Assembly: GCA_963798865.1 (NCBI GenBank)
Contig: CAWCVZ010000004.1
Location: 248,001 to 312,000 of the forward strand
Direction of reading: 5' to 3'
Length of the DNA stretch: 64,000 nt
From: RBG-16-34-14 sp963798865
Lineage (GTDB): Bacteria; Bacteroidota; Ignavibacteria; Ignavibacteriales; Ignavibacteriaceae
Shown here: positions 55,898-64,000 of the stretch, one piece after another
Position numbering within the stretch: position 1 is the stretch's first letter
How the letters are laid out: each line of letters opens with the position of its first letter
Translations under genes and position numbers: made by a program
Notes under the pieces: generated by a model
Database searches by the model: none
Seen by the model: only the letters and a program-made list of their open reading frames with translations
Told to the model about the DNA's origin: nothing

Positions 55898-56218
55898 TTA
55901 TTCCAGTGGTTCATCCCAATCCTGAATTCCGTAAGAAAGATTATAGATGAGGTTAAAACCAAGCCTCTTCATTAATTGTCCTGCGTGATAACTTCTGCTT
56001 CCGCTTCTGCAATAAAGATAATAGTTTTTACTTTTATCAAGAGCTTGAATATTATCAGCAAAGTTTGATTCATAAATATTCATTAAAATAGAATTTGGAA
56101 TATGCCCGCGGGTATATTCTTTTGGGGTCCTTACATCAATTAGTACAGCATTATTATCTTCTTTTAATTTTTTGGAAAATTCCTTTGATTCTAAATTAAT
56201 CACTGAAATATCAGACAT
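55898..56218 (-). CDS. Single-domain rhodanese-like sulfurtransferase
   Basis: A 106-residue cytoplasmic rhodanese. Substrate loop LIDVRTPKEYTRGHIPNSI; active Cys in YLYCRSGSRSYHAG; typical end of the domain at GIQDWDEPLE. It carries sulfane sulfur. First gene of the minus-strand sulfur operon, 17 bases before the CstB-like gene, behind a strong TTGACT-N17-TATATA promoter. Confidence 0.93.
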   Translation of the reverse strand: MSDISVINLESKEFSKKLKEDNNAVLIDVRTPKEYTRGHIPNSILMNIYESNFADNIQALDKSKNYYLYCRSGSRSYHAGQLMKRLGFNLIYNLSYGIQDWDEPLE

Positions 56219-56370
56219 TTTTTTCCTTTTGGATTATTTCATCATTTCATTCTGTTTATAAAATTCCAGATGAAACTTTATACTTAAACAGGAAATTTGA
56301 TTACTATTACACAATAATTGTTATTTGTTGGAATATGATGTAATACAAATATTTTAGTTTCTTAGCTTTA

Positions 56371-56399
56371 TATATAATTGAAATTGACTTATTAGTCAA
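56371..56399 (-). promoter_or_regulatory. Sigma70-like promoter of the sulfur operon
   Basis: On the minus strand TTGACT (56399-56394), 17-base spacer, TATATA (56376-56371): close to consensus in both boxes. It overlaps the palindrome at 56382-56401. Confidence 0.72.
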
Positions 56400-56401
56400 T
56401 T
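56382..56401. promoter_or_regulatory. Palindromic operator in the divergent rhodanese/lpdA intergenic region
   Basis: AATTGACT-N4-AGTCAATT, a perfect 8-base inverted repeat. It covers the -35 box of the minus-strand promoter and a possible TTGACT -35 box on the plus strand, so a bound protein could control both directions. The regulator is unknown; the TTGAC-N6-GTCAA core is CRP/FNR-like in spacing. Confidence 0.62.
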
Positions 56402-56480
56402 GTGTGTTTTAATTTACTTCCATTTTAGAACAGTGATACTTATATTTTCATTAACTAATCAAGAAAACTGAGGAATTCTA

Positions 56481-57884
56481 ATGCCGGATAACTATGATAT
56501 TGCGGTACTTGGTGGAGGACCGGGAGGTTATGTAACTGCAATTCGGGCTGCACAGCTTGGCTTTAAAACCGTTGTTATCGACTATCGCCCGCTAGGCGGA
56601 ATTTGCCTTAATTGGGGTTGTATTCCTACAAAATCTCTTCTCAAAAATGTTGAAATATTTGATATAATTAAGAATCGTGCAAATGATTTTGGAATTAAAT
56701 ATGAAAACCTTACTTATGATTATAAAAGAATTATTAACAGAAGCCGAGATATCTCAGATAAAATTACTAAAAATGTTGAACTTCTCATTAAAAAGAACAA
56801 AATAGACCGGATAAAAGGTTTTGGTAAATTGACATCTAAAAAAGAAATAAAAATTTTTGATGACAACAAAAAAGAAATAAATAGTATTAAAGCTGATAAA
56901 ATAATTGTTGCAACAGGTGCAAGACCACGAACAATTAATGCAATTCCTGTTGATAAAAAACATATCATAACATACTTTGAGGCTTTAAGCCAGGAAGATC
57001 AGCCGAAAGAATTAATTGTGATTGGCGCCGGTGCAATAGGTGTTGAGTTTGCTTACTTTTTTAATGTTTTAGGAACAAAAGTAACTATAATTGAAATGCT
57101 TGATGAGATTCTTCCAATTGAAGATAAAGAGGTATCACAAACTCTTGCTAAAAATTTTAAGAAACGCGGAATAGAAATATTTACAAAAGTTACTGTTGAA
57201 AAAGCTGATGTAAAAGGAAATAAAGTTAAAGTTACAATCAAAGTTAATGGTGAACAAAAAGAAATTTCTGCGGACAGAGTTTTAAATGCTATTGGTGTAG
57301 TTGGAAACATTGAAGGATATGGGTTGGAGGATTTAGGAATCGAAACTTTTAAGAATTCAATAAAGGTCAATAAATCAACTTATGAAACGAATGTGAAAGA
57401 TATTTTTGCAATTGGAGATGTGATTGGTCCGCCATGGCTTGCTCACGTTGCCTCAGCTGAAGGAATACATTGCGTTGAGAGAATTAAAGGTATGGAGATA
57501 CCTGATATTGATTATAATAGTATCCCTGGTTGCACATACTGCCAGCCGCAAGTTGCAAGCATTGGGTTAACAGAAGCAAAGGCAAGAGATGAGGGTTATG
57601 AATTAAAAATTGGAAAGTTTCCATTTATAGCGAGTGGGAAAGCATTTGCTATTGGAGAACGGGAGGGTTTTGTTAAGCTTATCTTTGATGCAAAATATGA
57701 AGAGTTATTAGGTGCACACATAATTGGAAGTGAAGCAACTGAAATGATTGCTGAGCTTGGCATAGCTAAAACTCTTGAAGCAACCGGTCATTCTATCTTT
57801 AAAACGATACATGCTCATCCAACATTATCTGAATCTGTTATGGAAGCCGCTGCTGCTGCGTATGGTGAAGTTATTCATATTTAA
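56481..57884 (+). CDS. lpdA: Dihydrolipoyl dehydrogenase (E3)
   Basis: A 467-residue flavoprotein that reoxidises dihydrolipoamide with NAD in 2-oxoacid dehydrogenase complexes. FAD site AVLGGGPGGYVTAIRAAQLG; redox disulfide Cys42/Cys47 in GGICLNWGCIPTKSLL; NAD site VIGAGAIGVEFAYFF; second FAD motif IFAIGDVIG; C-terminal base in HAHPTLSESVMEAA. It heads the operon that also encodes E1, E2 and the lipoylation enzymes; lipB follows 9 bases later. Complete and undamaged. Confidence 0.97.
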   Translation: MPDNYDIAVLGGGPGGYVTAIRAAQLGFKTVVIDYRPLGGICLNWGCIPTKSLLKNVEIFDIIKNRANDFGIKYENLTYDYKRIINRSRDISDKITKNVELLIKKNKIDRIKGFGKLTSKKEIKIFDDNKKEINSIKADKIIVATGARPRTINAIPVDKKHIITYFEALSQEDQPKELIVIGAGAIGVEFAYFFNVLGTKVTIIEMLDEILPIEDKEVSQTLAKNFKKRGIEIFTKVTVEKADVKGNKVKVTIKVNGEQKEISADRVLNAIGVVGNIEGYGLEDLGIETFKNSIKVNKSTYETNVKDIFAIGDVIGPPWLAHVASAEGIHCVERIKGMEIPDIDYNSIPGCTYCQPQVASIGLTEAKARDEGYELKIGKFPFIASGKAFAIGEREGFVKLIFDAKYEELLGAHIIGSEATEMIAELGIAKTLEATGHSIFKTIHAHPTLSESVMEAAAAAYGEVIHI

Positions 57885-57893
57885 ACTTTTTAA

Positions 57894-58586
57894 ATGAATA
57901 AAAAACTTACATACTGCGATTTAGAATTTATTAATTACCAGGAAGCCTGGGATCTGCAAAAATCTATTTTAAACCTTAGAGTAAAAAATGAAGTCTCCGA
58001 TGTTCTTTTTCTTCTTGAACATCCGCATACTTATACACTTGGGAAAGTTGCTGAGAGAAATAATTTGATTGGCAATGAAGAATTTCTAAAGAAAAATAAT
58101 ATTTCTGTTTTTGATATTGACAGAGGGGGAGATATAACATATCATGGACCCGGGCAGATTGTTGGTTATCCCATTATTAAGCTTGAAGACTGGAAAAAAG
58201 ATACGCATAAATATTTACGTGCGCTTGAAGAAGTTATTATCAATACTTGTATTGAATACGGATTAAATCCTCACCGTGATTCTAAATATACCGGCGTGTG
58301 GATTGATGATAAAAAAATTGCGGCTCTAGGAATTAAAGTCAGCAGATGGGTTACAATGCATGGATTTGCATTCAACATAAATACTGAATTAAATATGTTC
58401 AGAGGTATAATACCATGTGGTATCCAGGGTAAAGATGTTACTTCTTTAAAAAGAGAACTTGATAGGGAAATTTCAATTGAGGAAGTTAAAAATTCTTTAC
58501 TGGAAAATTTTAAGAAAATTTTTGAATATGATGAAATTGTTGTCTCAAATAAATCTGAATTAGCAGGTGAATTAATAACAACATGA
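57894..58586 (+). CDS. lipB: Lipoyl(octanoyl) transferase
   Basis: A 230-residue enzyme that moves octanoate from acyl carrier protein to lipoyl domains. Family motifs: LLEHPHTYTLGK, RGGDITYHGPGQIVGYPI, and IAALGIKVSRWVTMHGFAFNI with the catalytic Lys/Cys region ending in IIPCGI. It lies between E3 and E1 genes and works with lipA at the window's end to lipoylate the two-lipoyl E2. Confidence 0.96.
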   Translation: MNKKLTYCDLEFINYQEAWDLQKSILNLRVKNEVSDVLFLLEHPHTYTLGKVAERNNLIGNEEFLKKNNISVFDIDRGGDITYHGPGQIVGYPIIKLEDWKKDTHKYLRALEEVIINTCIEYGLNPHRDSKYTGVWIDDKKIAALGIKVSRWVTMHGFAFNINTELNMFRGIIPCGIQGKDVTSLKRELDREISIEEVKNSLLENFKKIFEYDEIVVSNKSELAGELITT

Positions 58587-58606
58587 AAAATATTTAAAGG
58601 AACCGG

Positions 58607-60722
58607 ATGGCAAAAAAACAAAATTCCAAAAATGAATTAATGGAAAAAAATAAAAGTACCATCTGTAAAAGAAGATAATAATCATCAGGTAGATTCCGGA
58701 GCTGTAACAAAAATTAATTTTGACAAGAAAAAGCTTCTTGAGATATTAAGTTTAATGATAAAAGCCAGGGTCATTGATGAGAAAGCCATGAATCTTCTGA
58801 AGCAGGGAAAAACTTTCTTTCATATAGCCGGATCCGGTCACGAAGCTGTTCAGGCTGTGCTTGGGCTTTATTTAGATTCAAAAAAAGACTGGCTTTTTCC
58901 TTATTACAGAGATCTTGCATTAGTTCTTTCCGCCGGGTTAACAACAAAAGAATTTTTTCTTCAATGCCTGTCTAAAGCTGATGACCCGGCAAGCGGTGCA
59001 AGACAATTACCTGAGCATTGGGGTCATCATGATTTTAATCTGCCTTCACAATCAAGCCCCACTGGTACACAATTTTTACAGGCAGTTGGTGCCGCTTTAG
59101 CTGCAAAAAAATCAGGAAAAAATTATATCTCATACGTAAGCAGCGGTGAAGGGACAACAAGTGAAGGTGAATTTCATGAAGCTGTGAATTGGGCAAGCAG
59201 GGAGAAGCTTCCTGTTCTTTTTGTAATTGAAAATAATAAATATGCAATCTCTGTTCACGTTAAACACCAGAGCGGCGGTAAAGATCACTCAATTGCAGAA
59301 ATGATGAGTGGTTATTCGAATCTTTATAAAGTTAGAATTGATGGAACAGAATTTTTTAGCAGCTATGATGAAATAGGAAAAGCAATTGAATATATAAAAA
59401 ACGGAAATGGACCGGCTTTAATTGAAGCTGATGTTGTAAGATTAAAATCTCATTCATCTTCTGATGATCAAAGAAAATACAGAGATGAAAAAGAATTAAA
59501 TGAAGATCAAAAGAAATGCCCGATTCAAAAACTTTCAAAAAAACTAATTGATGAATATAATGTTACCAGGGAAGAGATTGATAAAATCTGGAGAGAATCT
59601 ATTATTGAAGTTAATGCTACTGCTGATGAAGTTTCAAAGATGAATGATCCTGATCCTGAAGAAGCGCACAGATATGTTTTTGATGAAAGCGGATTGAAAG
59701 ATACTTTTGAATATGAGAGGAGTGAACCCTCAGGTAATAAAATTGTAATGGTTGATGCAATAAATCATGCTCTTCATGAGGAAGCTGAATTCAATGATAA
59801 AATCTATATGTTCGGCCAGGATATTGCAGATGATAAAGGTGGTGTTTTTACTGCTACCAAAGGTCTTTCAACTAAATTTGGAAAGGATAGAATTTTTAAT
59901 TCTCCTTTAGCTGAAGCAAGCATTATTGGTGTAGCAACAGGTATGGCATTAACCGGTTTGAAACCTGTGGTTGAAATCCAGTTTGGAGATTATATATGGC
60001 CGGGATTCATGCAGATTAAAGATGAGCTTAGCACAATTCGCTATCGTTCAAATAATAAGTGGTCTGCACCTGTTGTAATAAGGGTTGCTGTTGGCGGATA
60101 TATTCATGGTGGACTTTACCATAGTCAGAATATTGAATCAATTTTTGCTCATATACCGGGAATTTATATTGCATATCCCTCCAATGCAGCAGACGCTAAA
60201 GGTTTACTGAAAACTGCATGCAGATTGAATGATCCGGTTTTATTTTGTGAACACAAAGGTTTATACCGCCAGAGTTCTGCACAATCTCTGGAGCCGGGTA
60301 AAGATTATCTCCTGCCGTTTGGAAAAGCTAAAATTGTTAAAGAGGGAGATGACTTAACGGTTATTTCTTATGGGGTTTCTTTATGGGATTCTTTACTGGC
60401 AGCAAAAAAACTTGAAGATGAAGGTTTTTCTGTTGAAGTGATTGACATACGAACAATTATTCCTCTGGATAAAGAAACAATTTTTAATTCGGTGAATAAA
60501 ACTGGAAAAGCAATTGTAATTCATGAAGATACTTTTACTGCAGGATTTGGAGCTGAGATTGCTGCTTTAATTGCTGATAATTGTTTCCAGAATCTTGATG
60601 GACCTGTGAAAAGGGTTGCAGCAAAAGATTCACATATTCCTTATTCGCCAATTCTTGAAAATGCAATTTTACCTGACAGAAAACAAATCTACAATGAAAT
60701 TAAAAGTTTATTGGAATATTAG
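58607..60722 (+). CDS. Fused 2-oxoacid dehydrogenase E1 (alpha-beta), N-terminal frameshift
   Basis: Thiamine-diphosphate E1 of the branched-chain/pyruvate type with alpha and beta parts in one chain. The ATG at 58607 (GGAACCGG upstream) opens MAKKQNSKNELMEK, then the frame breaks in the A7 run at 58644-58650. The main frame resumes with KVPSVKEDNNHQVDSG and is open to 60722. Removing one A gives 704 residues. Alpha part: GSGHEAVQAVLG, TPP motif GEGTTSEGEFHEAVNWASR...ENNKYA (GEG instead of GDG). Beta part from about 380: FGQDIADDKGGVF, FNSPLAEASIIGVATG, GGLYHSQNIE. Which 2-oxoacid is used cannot be told by eye. Confidence 0.9.
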
Positions 60723-60748
60723 AACCAAATGAAATCAGGAGTTTTATA

Positions 60749-62404
60749 ATGGAAATTATCATGCCCAAAATGGGTGAGAGTGTTAGTGAAGGTACAATAA
60801 TCAAATGGCATAAAAAAGTTGGTGACAAGGTTAAGCGCGATGAAATTATTTTTGAAATTAGTACGGATAAAGTTGATACCGAAGTTCCTTCACCGGCAGA
60901 TGGTGTCTTAAAAGAAATTAAAGTTAATGAAGGTGATACTGTTGAAGTAGGAACTGTAGTTGCAATCGTAAGCGAGAACGGAGAATCATCTTTACCAGCA
61001 CAAAGTTCAGAGCAAAAAATAAAAGAGGAACAAAAACCTGAAAAGGTTGAAGATAAAAAAAAGAAAAAAGTTTTGTCCGAAATAAAAGAAAAATCATCTG
61101 GTAATATTATTGAAATTGCAATGCCTAAAATGGGTGAATCGGTTATGGAAGGAACCATAATAAAGTGGCATAAAAAAGTTGGCGAAAAAGTAAAAAAAGA
61201 TGAAACAATTTTTGAAATAAGTACAGATAAAGTTGATACAGAAGTTCCATCTCCTGAAGAAGGAGTTCTTTCTGAGATTTTAGTTGCTGAACAGGAAACT
61301 GTTGAAGTGGGAACAATAGTAGCAAAATTGTCAACCGGCGATGGTATTCCTGAAAAGAGGGAAGTGAAAGAAAAAGTTTCTGAAGCTAAAGTTGAAAAAG
61401 AAGAAGAGGTTCCTCAAAAAATGCATGATGCATTCTCAGATTTCTCTTCTAAAGAAGAAGAAAAACCTTCCGGTGGATTTTATTCGCCGCTTGTAATGAA
61501 TATTGCTAAGAAGGAAAGCATGGGGTATGATGAATTAAGCAGGATTAAAGGAACCGGAATTGAAGGAAGGGTAACAAAGAAAGATATATTAAATTATATC
61601 GAATCAGGAAGAAGCAAACCAAAACAATCTGAAGCGAAAAAAGAGGAAGAAAAGAAAACTATTCCATCCTATAAGCCAACTTATTCGAGTGATGAAATTG
61701 AAAAAATTCCGATGGATAATATCCGACAGAAAATAATGGAACATATGATCAGAAGCAGGGATACTTCTGTTCATGTCGCTGCTATGCTTGAAGTTGATAT
61801 GACAAGGATTCACAATTTTATTCAAAAGAACAGGGATGAATTTAATAAAAGAGATGGTGTAAAATTAACTTACATGGCTTTTATTGCTGAGGCATGTGTT
61901 AAAGCTTTAAAGCAGTATTCATTAATCAATGCAACAATTGAAGGCACTACTATTGTAAGGAAAAAATTTATTAATCTGGGAATTGCAGTTGCAATTGAAC
62001 CGACTGGATTAATTGTTCCCAATATTAAAGCTGCAGACCAGAAAAATTTAATAGGATTAGCTCACGCTATTAATGATCTTGCTTCAAAATCCCGGAATAA
62101 AAAACTTACTCCTGATGATATTTCAGGTGGAACTTTTACAATAACAAATTATGGAGTATTCGGTACATTATTCGGAACTCCAATTATTAACCAGCCTGAG
62201 GTAGCAATACTTGGTGTTGGGGCAGTTGTTAAGAAACCCGAAGTAATTGAAGTTGATGGTTCTGATACAATTGCAATAAGACATATAATGGCACTTACTC
62301 TTTCTCATGATCACCGGCTTGTGGATGGAATGCTTGGCGGAAGATTTTTGAAGTATCTTAAAGATACACTTGAAAATTTTGATGAAAATTTATTAAGATT
62401 TTGA
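60749..62404 (+). CDS. 2-oxoacid dehydrogenase E2 with two lipoyl domains
   Basis: A 551-residue acyltransferase core. Two nearly identical lipoyl domains carry the modified lysines Lys41 and Lys161 (both in EISTDKVDTEVPSP), separated by a charged linker. The peripheral-subunit-binding domain is SPLVMNIAKKESMGYDELSRI...GRVTKKDI (about 245-290). The catalytic domain ends with LSHDHRLVDGMLGGRFL (His and Asp of the active site). AGGAG site before ATG. It follows E1 by 26 bases and is the acceptor for LipB/LipA. Confidence 0.96.
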   Translation: MEIIMPKMGESVSEGTIIKWHKKVGDKVKRDEIIFEISTDKVDTEVPSPADGVLKEIKVNEGDTVEVGTVVAIVSENGESSLPAQSSEQKIKEEQKPEKVEDKKKKKVLSEIKEKSSGNIIEIAMPKMGESVMEGTIIKWHKKVGEKVKKDETIFEISTDKVDTEVPSPEEGVLSEILVAEQETVEVGTIVAKLSTGDGIPEKREVKEKVSEAKVEKEEEVPQKMHDAFSDFSSKEEEKPSGGFYSPLVMNIAKKESMGYDELSRIKGTGIEGRVTKKDILNYIESGRSKPKQSEAKKEEEKKTIPSYKPTYSSDEIEKIPMDNIRQKIMEHMIRSRDTSVHVAAMLEVDMTRIHNFIQKNRDEFNKRDGVKLTYMAFIAEACVKALKQYSLINATIEGTTIVRKKFINLGIAVAIEPTGLIVPNIKAADQKNLIGLAHAINDLASKSRNKKLTPDDISGGTFTITNYGVFGTLFGTPIINQPEVAILGVGAVVKKPEVIEVDGSDTIAIRHIMALTLSHDHRLVDGMLGGRFLKYLKDTLENFDENLLRF

Positions 62405-62438
62405 ACTAATATATTTTATGGGAAATTGATGAGGATAA

Positions 62439-63257
62439 GTGACTAAACCAGTTTCCATTATTATTTCATTTTATAAGAGGATTGATTATTTAAAATTAGT
62501 TCTCGCTGGTTTTGAAAAACAATCATTTAAAAATTTTGAAATCCTTATTGCTGACGATGGCTCTGATGAAATTATTGTTCAGCAAGTCAAAAGTCTTTCT
62601 GATAAATTTTTCTTCGAGGTGAAACATTTATGGCAGGAAGATAAAGGGTTCAGAAAAAACAGGATTCTTAACCGGGCAATTGTCTCAGCTTCGTATGATT
62701 TTTTAATTTTTATTGATGGCGATTGTATTCCGCATCATGAATTTGTAAAGGAACATATGTTTTATAAAAAAGAATTAACGTGTAATACCGGTAGAAGGGT
62801 TAATCTTTCAGAAAAAATTACGATGAAACTTACACCTGAAAAGGTTCGCAGCGGATATCTGGAAAAAAAATTAAAGCTGGTTATTGATGGAATATCCGGT
62901 AAATCAAGTTATATCGAAAAAGGTTTTTACATACGGAATAATTATTTAAGAGAATATTTGAATAAGAAGAGCCGGGGATTAATCGGGTGTAACTTTTCAA
63001 TTAATAAAGTTGATATGATTAAAATAAATGGATTTGATGAAAGGTATGAGGCTCCATCCATAGGAGAAGATTCTGATATTCAATTCAGACTTGAAATGAA
63101 TGGAGTTAAAATAAAATCTCTTAATAATATTGCTGTTCAATACCATCTTTATCATGAACTCCAGGAACGTCATCAAAAGAATTTAGAGCTTTTCGAAGAA
63201 GTTAGGAAATCTGGTTTAGCTTTTACGCCTTTTGGTATTTCACAGCAAACAACATAA
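62439..63257 (+). CDS. Glycosyltransferase family 2
   Basis: A 272-residue GT-A enzyme with a GTG start behind GATGAGG. N-terminal SIIISFYKRIDYLKLVLAGFEKQ, donor-binding LIADDGSDE, metal motif FIDGDCIPHHEF, and a C-terminal galactosyltransferase-like region (GCNFSINKVDMIKINGFDERYEAPSIGEDSDIQFRL). Likely adds a sugar to a cell-envelope glycan. Its place between E2 and lipA has no clear metabolic link. No membrane helix. Confidence 0.9.
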   Translation: MTKPVSIIISFYKRIDYLKLVLAGFEKQSFKNFEILIADDGSDEIIVQQVKSLSDKFFFEVKHLWQEDKGFRKNRILNRAIVSASYDFLIFIDGDCIPHHEFVKEHMFYKKELTCNTGRRVNLSEKITMKLTPEKVRSGYLEKKLKLVIDGISGKSSYIEKGFYIRNNYLREYLNKKSRGLIGCNFSINKVDMIKINGFDERYEAPSIGEDSDIQFRLEMNGVKIKSLNNIAVQYHLYHELQERHQKNLELFEEVRKSGLAFTPFGISQQTT

Positions 63258-63305
63258 TTGTTAATATTTAATATGAATTAAATTTTTAAAATGAAGTAAA
63301 ATCAA

Positions 63306-64000
63306 ATGTCAGTTATAAATAATTATCAAAGAAAATTTAAAGAGGAAAAAGAAAACAAAGGTCTGGACTTAGGAAAAAGACCTGCCTGGCTTAAAGTTAA
63401 ATTACCTTCCGGTGATAACTATAATGATGTTCGTAATTTAATGAGGAGACAAAAACTTCACACAGTTTGTGAAGAAGCTAAATGTCCTAATATGGCTGAG
63501 TGCTGGAATGTTAGAAGCGCTACATTTATGATACTCGGTGATACCTGTACACGAAGCTGTGGATTCTGCAATATTAAAGTTGGAATCCCCTCAGAGCTGG
63601 ATTTAAATGAACCGAGGAGAGTAGCTGATTCAGTTAAAGAGCTTAACTTAAGGCATGTGGTTATAACCTCAGTCAACAGGGATGAACTTAAAGATGGTGG
63701 TGCTTCAATTTTTAGTGAATGCGTTAAATTGATTAATGAAGAAATGTATGAAACTACAGTTGAGATTCTTATTCCGGATTTCAGGGGAGTCAAAGAAGCT
63801 TTTGAAATAATTATGCAGAATCCTCCGGATATACTAAATCATAACCTTGAAACAGTACCAAGACTTTATAAAGTTGTAAGACCACAGGCAAAATATGAGC
63901 GGAGTCTTGCTTTAATTAAATGGTTTAAAGAGAGAGGACTGAAAACAAAAAGTGGAATTATGGTTGGAATTGGTGAGCAGCCTAACGAAGTTTTAAATCT
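63306..64000 (+). CDS. lipA: Lipoyl synthase, N-terminal part (runs off the window)
   Basis: Radical SAM enzyme that inserts two sulfurs into octanoyl-lipoyl domains. ATG 63306; the frame is open to the last base, 231 codons of about 290. The auxiliary cluster motif is CEEAKCPNMAECW and the radical SAM motif is CTRSCGFCN (C-x3-C-x2-C). Downstream text: HVVITSVNRDELKDGGA, NHNLETVPRLY, RPQAKYERSLALIKWFKERG, KSGIMVGIGE. It shares the operon with lipB and E2, its substrate. Confidence 0.96.
   Translation, partial: MSVINNYQRKFKEEKENKGLDLGKRPAWLKVKLPSGDNYNDVRNLMRRQKLHTVCEEAKCPNMAECWNVRSATFMILGDTCTRSCGFCNIKVGIPSELDLNEPRRVADSVKELNLRHVVITSVNRDELKDGGASIFSECVKLINEEMYETTVEILIPDFRGVKEAFEIIMQNPPDILNHNLETVPRLYKVVRPQAKYERSLALIKWFKERGLKTKSGIMVGIGEQPNEVLN

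Noticed and set aside
1..64000. CRISPR arrays, insertion sequences, integrases, rRNA genes.
   Set aside because: None seen on either strand; the only repeats are those listed.

Overview
The window comes from an AT-rich Gram-negative bacterium, most likely of the Ignavibacteria (Chlorobi/Bacteroidota relatives). The evidence is several large secreted proteins ending in type IX secretion (T9SS) sorting domains with the NYPNPFNP motif, a TonB-dependent receptor with a CarboxypepD_reg-like head, a PorV/PorQ-like protein, strong AGGAGG-type ribosome binding sites, and sigma70-like promoters with 17-base spacers. The last two argue against the core Bacteroidetes. The lineage is an inference.

Layout. 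(1) 1-1438 is the 3' part of typA, followed by a CAT-anticodon tRNA and a damaged copy of that tRNA's 3' half. (2) 1797-32595 is a one-directional locus of about 31 kb that I read as a mannoside utilisation locus. It holds two LacI-type operators, a LacI regulator, a zinc alcohol/polyol dehydrogenase, a duplicated-module T9SS protein, a TonB receptor without SusD, a large secreted protein, a PorV-like protein, a SurA-like foldase, an ABC sugar importer without its ATPase, a GT4 fusion protein, two GH130 phosphorylase-type enzymes, a GH2 beta-mannosidase and three further (alpha/alpha)6-type proteins. (3) 32618-34240 holds a phosphoesterase and an exported protein on the minus strand. (4) 34529-42105 holds four tandem T9SS proteins with unrelated N-terminal regions but nearly identical C-terminal DNA; the fourth is frameshifted. 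(5) 42239-46330 holds a TPR lipoprotein, a DUF58 protein, a four-helix-bundle gene between inverted repeats, a broken phosphohexomutase and a broken endonuclease III. (6) 46469-54079 is a tyrosine/homogentisate degradation operon (HPPD, HGD, aminotransferase, FAH, flavin reductase-like, acetoacetyl-CoA ligase). (7) 54121-56218 holds a STAS protein and a minus-strand persulfide/sulfur operon (CstB-like plus single rhodanese). (8) 56481-64000 is a 2-oxoacid dehydrogenase and lipoylation operon (lpdA, lipB, fused E1, two-lipoyl E2, a GT2, lipA running off the end).

How it fits together. In region 2, glycans would be bound and cut outside the cell, enter through the TonB receptor, be trimmed in the periplasm, enter the cytoplasm by the ABC importer and be split there by GH130 and GH2 enzymes, under LacI control. 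Region 6 turns tyrosine into fumarate and acetoacetyl-CoA, and region 8 builds a lipoylated dehydrogenase complex.

Quality warning. At least eight genes are interrupted. Most breaks are apparent single extra bases, several in A-runs, and they are dense between 41.2 and 48.2 kb. In each case the protein reads through in another frame with family motifs intact. This looks more like uncorrected sequence errors than gene decay, but the sequence alone cannot settle it.
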